Of a stretch of DNA of 48,357 nt, positions 32,017 to 39,273 are shown one piece after another. The position numbers were made by a program, and so were the translations under genes. The notes beneath the pieces were generated by a model. That model saw only the letters and a program-made list of their open reading frames with translations, was not told the origin of the DNA and ran no database searches. Numbering within the stretch: position 1 is the stretch's first letter; every line of letters starts with the position of its first letter. This DNA is from CAZWRN01 sp964636275 (GTDB lineage: Bacteria; Patescibacteriota; Microgenomatia; Daviesbacterales; UBA10151). The stretch spans positions 1 through 48,357 of the forward strand of contig CAZWRN010000011.1 in the NCBI GenBank assembly GCA_964636275.1. The letters are read 5' to 3'.

Positions 32017-33124
32017 AAAGTTACAGAAAGCATATACCTTAAAAAACATTACTATCGCTTCTATTGGTTCTCACTCAGCTCTCGATGTAGCCCGTGGAGC
32101 TAAAGATGAAGGATTTAAAACTCTTGTCATTACTCAAAAAGGCCGCGGAGAAGTATATAGCAAATATTATAAAACCAATGGAGAAGTTGGCTGTGTTGAT
32201 GAAGTGATTGAGCTAGACTCTTTTAAACAAATTTTAACTCCGGAAATTCAGTTGGAGCTGCAAAAAAGAAATGTTATTTTTTTACCAAATAGATCCTTTG
32301 AAGTATACCTGGATGATTATGATGCTATAGAAAATCATTTTGATGTTCCGATGTTTGGCAATAAATTTTTACTAAAAACAGAGGAAAGGGGAGTGAAGCC
32401 AAATCAGTATGATCTGCTTGAGCAAGCTGGTATCCGCTTTCCAAAACAGTATAAAGATCCCAAGCAAATTGATCGGCTCTGTATTGTGAAAGTTTTAGAG
32501 CAGGAACGGGGTTTTGAGCGGGCATTTTTCTTGGTCAATTCTTATGCTGAATTTAAAAAAGAGTCTGATAAGCTTATTTCTCAGAATAAAATTACTAAAG
32601 AAGCTCTAGATAAAGCTGTTATTGAAGAATTCTTAGTTGGTGTCCAAGTCAACTTTAATTATTTTTATTCACCTTTAACGAAGCGACTTGAGTTACTTGG
32701 TACAGACACCAGAAGACAAACCAATCTTGAAGGTTTTTCAAAAATCCCATTTATCGATATGAATCAAGTTTTAAATAAACTGGAGGTAAAGTTTGAAGAA
32801 GCCGGTCATATTGCCGTCACAGTTTTGGAGTCATTACTGGGTGATGCATTTAAAATAGGAGAGCAGTTTGTCAAAGCCACACAGGAACTTGCTTCACCAG
32901 GTGTCATCGGCCCATTTTCGCTGCAATCAATGGTCATGCCAGGTCCGCCAAAAAAGGAGTTAGTTGTTTTCGATGTCTCACCTCGCATGCCAGGTAGTCC
33001 AGGGATAGGGGCAACACCATACGCTGGTTATTTATTTGGGCAACCAATGTCAGTTGGCAGAAGAGTGGCCAGAGAAATCAAACAGGCTATAAAAGAGAAA
33101 AAACTAGATAAAATTTTAAGTTAA
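32012..33124 (+). CDS. purP: PurP-family ATP-grasp protein, paralog 2 (divergent)
   Basis: It shares the PurP scaffold: IASIGSHSALDVARGAKDEGF, PMFGNKFLLKTEE, EEFLVGVQVNFNYFYSPL, LLGTDTRRQTNLEG, LESLLGDAFKIGE, GVIGPFSLQSMV and MSVGRRVAREIK. It differs from paralog 1 where it matters for ATP: the PHGSF block is LPNRSF, and the glycine-rich VKTYGAAGGKGYF is VKVLEQERGFERAFF. The C-terminal FDVSPRMPGSPGIG segment resembles second PurP paralogs known in archaea. It may be a regulatory partner of paralog 1, have another substrate, or perform a missing step. The start codon lies in a palindromic repeat, so the true N terminus is uncertain by about ten residues. Confidence 0.8.
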   Translation: MTKLQKAYTLKNITIASIGSHSALDVARGAKDEGFKTLVITQKGRGEVYSKYYKTNGEVGCVDEVIELDSFKQILTPEIQLELQKRNVIFLPNRSFEVYLDDYDAIENHFDVPMFGNKFLLKTEERGVKPNQYDLLEQAGIRFPKQYKDPKQIDRLCIVKVLEQERGFERAFFLVNSYAEFKKESDKLISQNKITKEALDKAVIEEFLVGVQVNFNYFYSPLTKRLELLGTDTRRQTNLEGFSKIPFIDMNQVLNKLEVKFEEAGHIAVTVLESLLGDAFKIGEQFVKATQELASPGVIGPFSLQSMVMPGPPKKELVVFDVSPRMPGSPGIGATPYAGYLFGQPMSVGRRVAREIKQAIKEKKLDKILS

Positions 33125-33129
33125 CACTC

Positions 33130-34518
33130 ATGAGCGATTACTCCACATTCCAATCACCTTTTTCCTGGAGATATGGCAGCGACCAAATGCGGCAGATTTT
33201 TTCTGAAGAAAATAAATTTTTGATCTGGCGAAAGATTTGGGTTGAAATGGCCAGGGTCCAAAACAAATATGGACTGGTATCAAAAAAAGAGCTCGATGAT
33301 CTAAAGAAAAATCAATCCAATATTGAAATCAATCGGATTTTAGAAATAGAAAAAGACACTAAGCATGACACTGTGGCTGCCATCAAAGAGTTTTCAGAGA
33401 AGGCCAAAGTAGGCGGAGGAAAGATTCATTTGGGTGGCACTAGTATGGATATAGTTGATAACACTGATTCAATAAGAACCAGGGAAGCCCTACAACTAAC
33501 TGAACAAAATGTCAAAAAATTACTAGTAGTCTTCGCTCAGAGAATTACAGAATTAGCGGATCAGCCCACACTTGCCTATACTCATTTACAAGCCGCTGAA
33601 CCGACTACCATAGGATACCGTTTATCAATGTATGCTCAGGATTTACTGGTCGACTTTGAGCAGCTCCAATTTGTTAAACAAACCATCAAAGCCAAAGGTT
33701 TCAAAGGAGCAGTTGGCACATCAGCTAGTTATACCAAGTTGCTTGGAGAAAAAGAGTCACTAACTTTTGAACAAGAGGTGATGCAAAATCTGGGAATTTC
33801 GCCAGTCTTAATTGCCGGACAAACTTCTCCCAGAAAGTTTGACATTCTGGTGGCTCAACTTTTATCTTCGTTTGCTCAAACTCTCCATAAGTTTGCCTTT
33901 GATCTGCGAGTTTTACAGTCAGCTGGTTTTGGCGAATGGGTTGAGCCATTTGGCAAAAAACAGGTTGGTTCATCCGCCATGCCTTTCAAAAAAAATCCGG
34001 TTAAATCCGAACAGATCTGTTCACTAGCCCGACTGGTGATGTCACTGGAACGAAACGCCTGGGACAATGCTGCATTGTCACTTCTGGAAAGAACGATTGA
34101 TGACTCGGCGAACAAACGGTCTTATCTGCCGGAAATGTTTCTGGCTATTGATGAGATACTGGTCAGTGCTCAAAAAGTTGTTCAGGATTTTACCCTTAAC
34201 AAAACTAGGGTAAAACAAAATCTTGAAAAATTTGCCCCATTTGCTGCAACGGAAGAAGTCATTATTCAAGCGGTTAAAAAAGGAGCAGACAGGCAACAGA
34301 TGCATGAGGTAATCCGGGATCACGCAATAAATTCATGGGAAAAAATCCAAAATGGTGAAGAAAATAGTTTGGCGAAAAACTTAATTAATGATGTTTATAT
34401 CAGCCAATATTTATCTGAAAAAGAGATAGAAAAAAGTTTACAAGTCACTAGCCATCTAGGAACAGCTGTACAACGGGCCAAAAAACTAGTAAAAGAGATA
34501 CATAAGTTAGTCAAGTAA
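33130..34518 (+). CDS. purB: Adenylosuccinate lyase
   Basis: PurB cleaves SAICAR to AICAR and adenylosuccinate to AMP. The fumarase/aspartase signature GSSAMPFKKNPVKSE starts near residue 281 and contains the catalytic serine loop. KHDTVAAIKEF, GGTSMDIVDNTDSIRTREAL and AYTHLQAAEPTTIGYRL are the other active-site blocks. At 462 residues it belongs to the longer group (many bacterial PurB proteins have about 430-455). It begins five bases after the purP2 stop with no promoter between, so purP2 and purB are one transcript, and PurB's product is PurP's substrate. Confidence 0.95.
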   Translation: MSDYSTFQSPFSWRYGSDQMRQIFSEENKFLIWRKIWVEMARVQNKYGLVSKKELDDLKKNQSNIEINRILEIEKDTKHDTVAAIKEFSEKAKVGGGKIHLGGTSMDIVDNTDSIRTREALQLTEQNVKKLLVVFAQRITELADQPTLAYTHLQAAEPTTIGYRLSMYAQDLLVDFEQLQFVKQTIKAKGFKGAVGTSASYTKLLGEKESLTFEQEVMQNLGISPVLIAGQTSPRKFDILVAQLLSSFAQTLHKFAFDLRVLQSAGFGEWVEPFGKKQVGSSAMPFKKNPVKSEQICSLARLVMSLERNAWDNAALSLLERTIDDSANKRSYLPEMFLAIDEILVSAQKVVQDFTLNKTRVKQNLEKFAPFAATEEVIIQAVKKGADRQQMHEVIRDHAINSWEKIQNGEENSLAKNLINDVYISQYLSEKEIEKSLQVTSHLGTAVQRAKKLVKEIHKLVK

Positions 34519-34620
34519 TTGTTAAATTGTCGTGCTGATGTCATGCTATGAATTGTTAAATTGTTGTTAACACAATATATGCGGAGCAAACAATTCAGCA
34601 ATCTAACAATTTAATAATTA
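34519..34620. repeat. AACAATTT-family word array upstream of purK
   Basis: The left side has ATTGTTAAATTGT twice. The right side has AACAATTC, AGCAATCT, AACAATTT and AATAATTA in succession (34,589-34,620), the same order as in the array before the DHFR-like gene. The two sides form an imperfect inverted repeat, with a GC-richer insert GTCGTGCTGATGTCATGC. Confidence 0.75.
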
Positions 34621-34629
34621 TTTAATCAT

Positions 34630-35757
34630 ATGAAAAACAGAATAGGCATCGTTGGTGGAGGACAGCTAGCACGGATGATGATTTTTGAAGCCAAAAAACT
34701 CGGTTTTTACGTTACTGTGCTTGATCCCACACCAAATTCTCCTGCCGGCCAAGTTGCAGACAAGCAAATCTTAGCTTCTCTGGATGATCCCAAAGCGATG
34801 AAAACATTAGCAGAAAGGTCAGATTTTCTGACTATTGAATGGGAGCACGCGAATCCTGAGTTGCTAGATATCATTGCCAAATCAGGTGTTAGTGTAAACC
34901 CTTCGGCTAAAACACTGGAGATTATTAAAGATAAACTAGTTCAAAAACAGTTTTTAACTAAATACAAGATCCCTGTCGCCCCTTTTTTGGCAGTTGAAAC
35001 CAAAGAAGATATTGAAAAAGCTGCTGAGGAACTTGGATATCCCTTGGTTTTGAAAGCGAGAATTGGTGGGTATGATGGTAAAGGTAATTCTGTTATTAAA
35101 AATAAAACTCAAATTGATTATGCTTTGAAAAAGCTGCAAGGTAAAAGTTTATATGTTGAAGGTTGGGTTCCTTTTACCAAAGAAGTTGCTGTGATGGTTG
35201 CCCGAAATACCAAAGGTGAAATCAAAGCTCATCCAGTGGTTGAAACAGTCCATAAAAATAATATCTGTCACACCGTTTTTGCACCAGCGCGGGTGAAACC
35301 TGGAATTTTGAAGAAAGCTGAGGCGCTGGGAATGGAAGTCATGCAAGTACTAAAAAGTGCCGGTATTTTTGGGATTGAAATGTTTGTCACAAAAGATGGA
35401 AAAGTGCTAATCAATGAAATTGCACCTAGAGTGCACAATAGCGGTCATTACTCGATGGACGCTTCTTTAACCAATCAATTTCAGCAACATATCCGAGCCA
35501 TCACCGGCATGCCATTGGGACGAACTGAGTTGATCACACCAGCTGTGGTGATGATTAATATTTTAGGAGCTAGAACTGGACAGTCGGATGTTAAAGGATT
35601 GGAAAAAGCTCTGGCAATTCCGGGAGTTTTTGTTCATCTGTATGGAAAAGCCGAAACAAAAATTGAACGCAAGATGGGACATATCAATGCCATTGGAAAG
35701 AGTATCAATGATGCCTGGAAGAAAGCGCGCAGTGCAAGAAAGTATATAAGTGTCTAG
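34630..35757 (+). CDS. purK: N5-carboxyaminoimidazole ribonucleotide synthase
   Basis: PurK carboxylates AIR with bicarbonate and ATP. The ATP-grasp protein starts with IGIVGGGQLARMMIFEA, the family hallmark, and includes VLDPTPNSPAGQVAD, YPLVLKARIGGYDGKGN and EIAPRVHNSGHYSMDA. Length (375) is normal. The best -10 candidate is TTATTT at 34618-34623, six bases before the ATG, but it is not strong. It precedes purE by 79 bases, giving the usual two-step carboxylation pair. Confidence 0.95.
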   Translation: MKNRIGIVGGGQLARMMIFEAKKLGFYVTVLDPTPNSPAGQVADKQILASLDDPKAMKTLAERSDFLTIEWEHANPELLDIIAKSGVSVNPSAKTLEIIKDKLVQKQFLTKYKIPVAPFLAVETKEDIEKAAEELGYPLVLKARIGGYDGKGNSVIKNKTQIDYALKKLQGKSLYVEGWVPFTKEVAVMVARNTKGEIKAHPVVETVHKNNICHTVFAPARVKPGILKKAEALGMEVMQVLKSAGIFGIEMFVTKDGKVLINEIAPRVHNSGHYSMDASLTNQFQQHIRAITGMPLGRTELITPAVVMINILGARTGQSDVKGLEKALAIPGVFVHLYGKAETKIERKMGHINAIGKSINDAWKKARSARKYISV

Positions 35758-35830
35758 TCGCAAGTCGCTAGAGTCTAGGAAAAAAAATCCTGGAATTACT
35801 CTAGACTCTTGACTCTAGTCACTTGTCACT
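35757..35830. repeat. CTAGACT word repeats between purK and purE
   Basis: The spacer reads CTAGTCGCAAGTCGCTAGAG, then TCTAGGA, a run of A, and CTCTAGACTCTTGACTCTAG followed by CACTTGTCACTA. Left and right words are inverted copies. The CTCTAGACTCTTG and CTTGTCACTA words are shared with the cmk spacer (13,163-13,182). TTGACT (35809-35814) could be a -35 for a -10 at TAAAAT (35830-35835), but the spacer is only 15 bases. Confidence 0.6.
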
Positions 35831-35836
35831 AAAATA

Positions 35837-36361
35837 ATGAACAAACCACTGGTTGGTATCATCATGGGATCTGACTCTGATCTCCCAATTATGAAAGAGG
35901 CAGCTGAGATGCTGGAGCAGTTTGGTGTGGAATATGAGATAAAAATTGTCTCGGCTCACCGGACTCCAAAGCTAATGTATTCTTATGCACAGTCGGCTGC
36001 AGATAGAGGTTTAAAAGTGATTATTGCCGGTGCAGGGGGGTCAGCTCATTTACCTGGAATGGTTGCCTCACTTACTCCTCTGCCAGTCATTGGGGTGCCT
36101 GCCCAAACCAAGACTTTAAACGGTGTTGATTCATTGTATTCGATAGTTCAGATGCCACCTGGAATTCCGGTAGCGACAGTTGCTATCAACGGCGCCAAAA
36201 ATGCTGGGATTCTAGCAGCTAAGATTTTGGGGACAGCAGATAAAATTATCCAGCAAAAAGTAGAGGAATATTCAAAAAACCTGGAGATTACCATCTTAGA
36301 TAAATCCGTGAAACTAGAAAAAATAGGTTATAAGAAATACTTAGAAAAAAGTAGTAAATAA
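35837..36361 (+). CDS. purE: N5-carboxyaminoimidazole ribonucleotide mutase
   Basis: PurE (class I) moves the carboxyl group from N5 to C4 of NCAIR to give CAIR. GIIMGSDSDLPIM and VSAHRTPKLMYSYA carry the active-site Ser, Asp and His; IIAGAGGSAHLPGMVAS and VPAQTKTLNGVDSLYSIVQMPPGIPVA are the remaining blocks, and all catalytic residues are intact. It is 174 residues with a slightly extended C-terminal helix. It acts with PurK directly upstream. The start ATG fits the fold, although the promoter is not clear. Confidence 0.95.
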   Translation: MNKPLVGIIMGSDSDLPIMKEAAEMLEQFGVEYEIKIVSAHRTPKLMYSYAQSAADRGLKVIIAGAGGSAHLPGMVASLTPLPVIGVPAQTKTLNGVDSLYSIVQMPPGIPVATVAINGAKNAGILAAKILGTADKIIQQKVEEYSKNLEITILDKSVKLEKIGYKKYLEKSSK

Positions 36362-36380
36362 CTTATTTTTCTAGTGAAAC

Positions 36381-36412
36381 GAGAAATTACCTAAAATATA
36401 AGGTGATTTCTC
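36381..36412 (+). terminator. Hairpin between purE and purC
   Basis: GAGAAATTACC (36381-36391) and GGTGATTTCTC (36402-36412) pair over 11 bases with one wobble around a 10-base loop. No T-run follows, so it might be a processing or attenuation hairpin and not a simple terminator. Confidence 0.45.
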
Positions 36413-36445
36413 ACATTAGTTCGAAAAATATATTTAAAGATAAAT

Positions 36446-37459
36446 ATGATCCAGACAAAAACTATAAAAAAAGCTATCCCAAAATCATTAAAAACTGTCG
36501 ATCTGCCTTTGGGCCAGAAGCATCAGGGGAAAGTCAGAGATTATTATATTTTGCCAGATAAGCGGGTGATAATCACCACCGACCGTCAGTCGGCATTTGA
36601 CCGGGTGTTGGGGACTATTCCTTATAAAGGAGCTGTTTTAAATCAGCTGGCAGCTTTTTGGTTTGAAAAAACTAAAAAGATAGTGCCCAATCATTTATTG
36701 AAAGTGCCCCATCCCAATGTTTCAATTACCAAAAATCTGCGGGGTATTCCGATTGAGATGATAGTCAGAGGGTATATCAGTGGTGTCACCGGAACCTCAA
36801 TCTGGGGATCTTATCAAAAAGGGGAGCGAACCATTTATGGCATCAAATTTCCTGAAGGTTTACAAAAAAACCAGCAACTTCCGGTACCGGTTATAACCCC
36901 GACTACCCACGGTGATCTGACCGGCCAAGGTGGACATGATGAAAGATTAACCCGTGAGCAAATTTTGTCCAAAGATTTTTATGAGCAAGTAATTGTAAAT
37001 TATTTGAATCTATCCTATCCAAAATTTAAAGAGCTTTATCTTCAAATGGAAGAAGCAGCTTTAAACATTTTTAAACTAGGCTCTAAAATTGCCAAAAAAC
37101 AGGGACTTATTTTAGTTGATACCAAGTATGAATTTGGTATTGATGAAAAAGGATTACTGCATATTATGGATGAAGTACATACGCCAGATTCATCCCGTTT
37201 TTGGAAAGCTGATACGTATGAACAGAGATTTAAAGCCGGGCTTGAGCCGGAAAATTTTGACAAAGAATTTTTACGACTATGGTATGCAGAAAGAGGCTAT
37301 AAAGGAGATGGTAAACCACCTGCAATGTCAGAGGAATTAATTATTGCTCTGTCCCAAAGATATATCAAAGTATATGAAATGCTAACCGGTAAAAAGTTTG
37401 CAGCTTTTGAGTATCCCATTGAAGAAAGAATTGCTAAGAATATTCAGAAAATGCAGTGA
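36446..37459 (+). CDS. purC: Phosphoribosylaminoimidazole-succinocarboxamide synthase (long, yeast ADE1-like)
   Basis: PurC joins CAIR and aspartate using ATP to make SAICAR. The start LGQKHQGKVRDYYIL and ITTDRQSAFDRVLGTIPYKG are the ATP-binding family blocks; EMIVRGYISG and VDTKYEFGIDEKG with DEVHTPDSSRFW are the other signatures. At 337 residues it resembles the long form of yeast and some Proteobacteria, not the 237-residue E. coli form. A -10-like TATATT (36429-36434) lies 11 bases before the ATG. It ends near the convergent GNAT gene (28 bases). Confidence 0.95.
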   Translation: MIQTKTIKKAIPKSLKTVDLPLGQKHQGKVRDYYILPDKRVIITTDRQSAFDRVLGTIPYKGAVLNQLAAFWFEKTKKIVPNHLLKVPHPNVSITKNLRGIPIEMIVRGYISGVTGTSIWGSYQKGERTIYGIKFPEGLQKNQQLPVPVITPTTHGDLTGQGGHDERLTREQILSKDFYEQVIVNYLNLSYPKFKELYLQMEEAALNIFKLGSKIAKKQGLILVDTKYEFGIDEKGLLHIMDEVHTPDSSRFWKADTYEQRFKAGLEPENFDKEFLRLWYAERGYKGDGKPPAMSEELIIALSQRYIKVYEMLTGKKFAAFEYPIEERIAKNIQKMQ

Positions 37460-37487
37460 TATATACGTAGTATATACTACATATATA

Positions 37488-38039
37488 TCATCGGACTTCT
37501 TTGAACATATATAGATGGTCGATATATTCTCCTCGGTGCAAGATTCCTTTAGGTAAGCTGCCATATTCCTCAAATCCCATTTGTTTATACAGATTAATTG
37601 CAATTGGATTGTTGGCAAAGACACTTAGTTCAACTATTTCTAGTCGTGGAATCACCATTGGCGCATGTTCTAGCATTATTTTTATAAGTAGTGATCCAAC
37701 TCCTTCATTACGATATTCTTTGGCTACAGTCAGACCGAATACTCCGATATGACTCTCAATCCTATCCCGCATATTGATATCACAAACCCCGACAATCTGA
37801 TTATCGACAATCGCATACAAACTCATTCCCATCTGATTTTGAATTTTGTTGATAAACTCTTGAATCCAGCTTCTCTCTTGGTCGATAGTTTGCTGTTCCC
37901 CCTGAAAGCGAATAAATGTTTGTTCTGCCGATAATTTGTTGATATATTTGGTTAGTTGTTCCGCATCTTCAATCTGGGGGTAACGAATAATAATTGGTTT
38001 ACCTGATTTTGTTTGTCCTTCAAAAATAACCTGTGACAT
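37488..38039 (-). CDS. GNAT family N-acetyltransferase
   Basis: The protein has the GNAT core with the acetyl-CoA loop VAKEYRNEGVGSLLIKIML (the R/QxxGxG/A motif), the VELSVFANNPIAINLYKQMGFEEYG block, and an N-terminal region IIIRYPQIEDAEQLTKYI. Length (183) fits ribosomal-protein or small-molecule acetyltransferases, but the substrate is not evident. Its ATG overlaps the purM stop as TAATG, so it is translated with purM. The link to purine synthesis, if any, is unknown. Confidence 0.9.
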   Translation of the reverse strand: MSQVIFEGQTKSGKPIIIRYPQIEDAEQLTKYINKLSAEQTFIRFQGEQQTIDQERSWIQEFINKIQNQMGMSLYAIVDNQIVGVCDINMRDRIESHIGVFGLTVAKEYRNEGVGSLLIKIMLEHAPMVIPRLEIVELSVFANNPIAINLYKQMGFEEYGSLPKGILHRGEYIDHLYMFKEVR

Positions 38040-39136
38040 TAGCGAACCTCCAATTCGTTTTCAGTATAAATAATATTCAATGGTTTGATAACTACTTGTT
38101 TAGACCCTTTTTTAACATCGCCAGCATCCCAGGCTTTTAATTTTAGATTCTTGGCGACAGTCATCACTTTAGTCACATCTTTTTTTGATACAAATATGGC
38201 AAAGCCAGCGCCCATATTAAAGTTACCGTACATCTCTTTATCATCATTTCCTGATTGCTCTTTCAAAAATTGAAACAGGGGAGAAATCGGTGGGATTACA
38301 TCTAGTTCATAAGTAAATGATTGCTTCGCGCGCATCAATTTACGCCACCCATGACCAGTGATATTGACCATGTAGTGAGGCAAAACATTTTGACTATATA
38401 TTTGTTCAACTAGTCTGGCATAAATATGAGTTGGTTTAAGTAGGGCTTTACCAAAGGTTGTTCCATCGCTCAACTGTGTTAAATATCTTTGTTTCAATTT
38501 CCCAGCAATAGTTCGAGCCAGGGTTAGACCGTTAGCATGAATCCCATTTGATTCAATTAAAATAATTCGATCGCCTGCAACTAATTTATCTCCCAAACAT
38601 AGTCTTTTTTTGGGTTTAATAATTCCCACACAAGCTCCACCCAAATCGATGGTGTCAGGATTTATCACTCCTTTCAATGTGGGAGTTTCTCCACCACCCC
38701 AAGTGGCTCCAGATAATTCACAAGCTTTAGCCCAGCCTTTGATTAAAGCTTCACTTCTTTTTTGATTGCTCATCCACTGCGAATCCCCGACCGCAAAATA
38801 AGCATTGATGACCTGTGGCTTGGCACCTACGACCAATAGATCATTGACGATCATCGCTACCGTGTCTTGAGCAATCTCGGCATAATAGGTTTTTCCAGTG
38901 CCTTTTTCCATCTCATCCGCTACCAGATTTTTAGTCCCCAGTCCTTCGATAACAAAGGCTTTGTATGCTAAACCTTCATCCCAGACATAAGCGGATTCTC
39001 CCCGGCTTTCAGAAACTTCGCTAAAAGGGGAGAGAAGGGATTTAGTAGAAAGAGCACTTTTTTGAGCTAGTTTTTTTATTGGATCGAGCAGCTCATATTT
39101 GACTCCGGAAGAGGCGTAACTGATTTTTTTTGACAT
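38039..39136 (-). CDS. purM: Phosphoribosylformylglycinamidine cyclo-ligase (AIR synthetase)
   Basis: PurM closes the imidazole ring, making AIR from FGAM with ATP. The protein is a divergent PurM: it begins ISYASSGVKYELLDPI, then GLGTKNLVADEM replaces the usual GTDGVGTK block, with VNDLLVVGAKPQVINAYFAVGD and GATWGGGETPTLKG, and the C-terminal NITGHGWRKLMR and FNMGAGFAIFV. Length is 365. The ATG at 39136 (MSKKISYAS) is preferred over 39160 because the promoter -10 lies between the two. It is divergent from purF, sharing a 137-base intergenic region. Confidence 0.88.
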   Translation of the reverse strand: MSKKISYASSGVKYELLDPIKKLAQKSALSTKSLLSPFSEVSESRGESAYVWDEGLAYKAFVIEGLGTKNLVADEMEKGTGKTYYAEIAQDTVAMIVNDLLVVGAKPQVINAYFAVGDSQWMSNQKRSEALIKGWAKACELSGATWGGGETPTLKGVINPDTIDLGGACVGIIKPKKRLCLGDKLVAGDRIILIESNGIHANGLTLARTIAGKLKQRYLTQLSDGTTFGKALLKPTHIYARLVEQIYSQNVLPHYMVNITGHGWRKLMRAKQSFTYELDVIPPISPLFQFLKEQSGNDDKEMYGNFNMGAGFAIFVSKKDVTKVMTVAKNLKLKAWDAGDVKKGSKQVVIKPLNIIYTENELEVR

Positions 39137-39142
39137 GGGGTT

Positions 39143-39171
39143 ACTATATGCAAAAGCCACTCTAGTTGCAA
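39143..39171 (-). promoter_or_regulatory. Promoter of purM
   Basis: Minus strand: -35 TTGCAA (39171-39166), 17-base spacer, -10 TATAGT (39148-39143), six bases to the ATG at 39136. The palindromic TTGCAA also reads on the plus strand. Confidence 0.75.
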
Positions 39172-39207
39172 GCCGATATTATGACATTTTCCTGACAAAT
39201 TAGTGGG

Positions 39208-39236
39208 TTGTTTCACCAGAGTGAAAGGAGTATTCT
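39208..39236 (+). promoter_or_regulatory. Promoter of purF
   Basis: -35 TTGTTT (39208-39213), 17-base spacer, -10 TATTCT (39231-39236). The leader to the ATG at 39274 would be about 30 bases, longer than others here. Confidence 0.55.
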
Positions 39237-39262
39237 AGAGCGAGAGAGCCAAATACTCTTTC
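39222..39262 (+). promoter_or_regulatory. Hairpin spanning the purF promoter and leader
   Basis: GAAAGGAGTATT (about 39,223-39,234) pairs with AATACTCTTTC (about 39,252-39,262), with one bulged G, around a GA-rich loop. The left arm includes the first half of the -10, so a DNA cruciform or operator is as likely as an RNA hairpin. Confidence 0.45.
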
Positions 39263-39273
39263 TCCCCTCTTTC

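Noticed and set aside
36362..36445. A purine riboswitch before purC
   Set aside because: There is a single hairpin with an AT loop and none of the conserved three-way-junction bases of purine riboswitches.
38990..39045. A palindromic insertion in purM (SPFSEVSESRGE, with CTCTCCCC / GGGGAGAA arms)
   Set aside because: The arms are only seven bases and no second copy exists in the window. RGESAY may be native to this PurM subgroup, so I could not separate insert from ancestral sequence.
39208..39273. N-terminal extension of PurF from a TTG
   Set aside because: The TTG is the first part of the likely -35, and the region is a hairpin. The ATG at 39274 gives a normal propeptide length.
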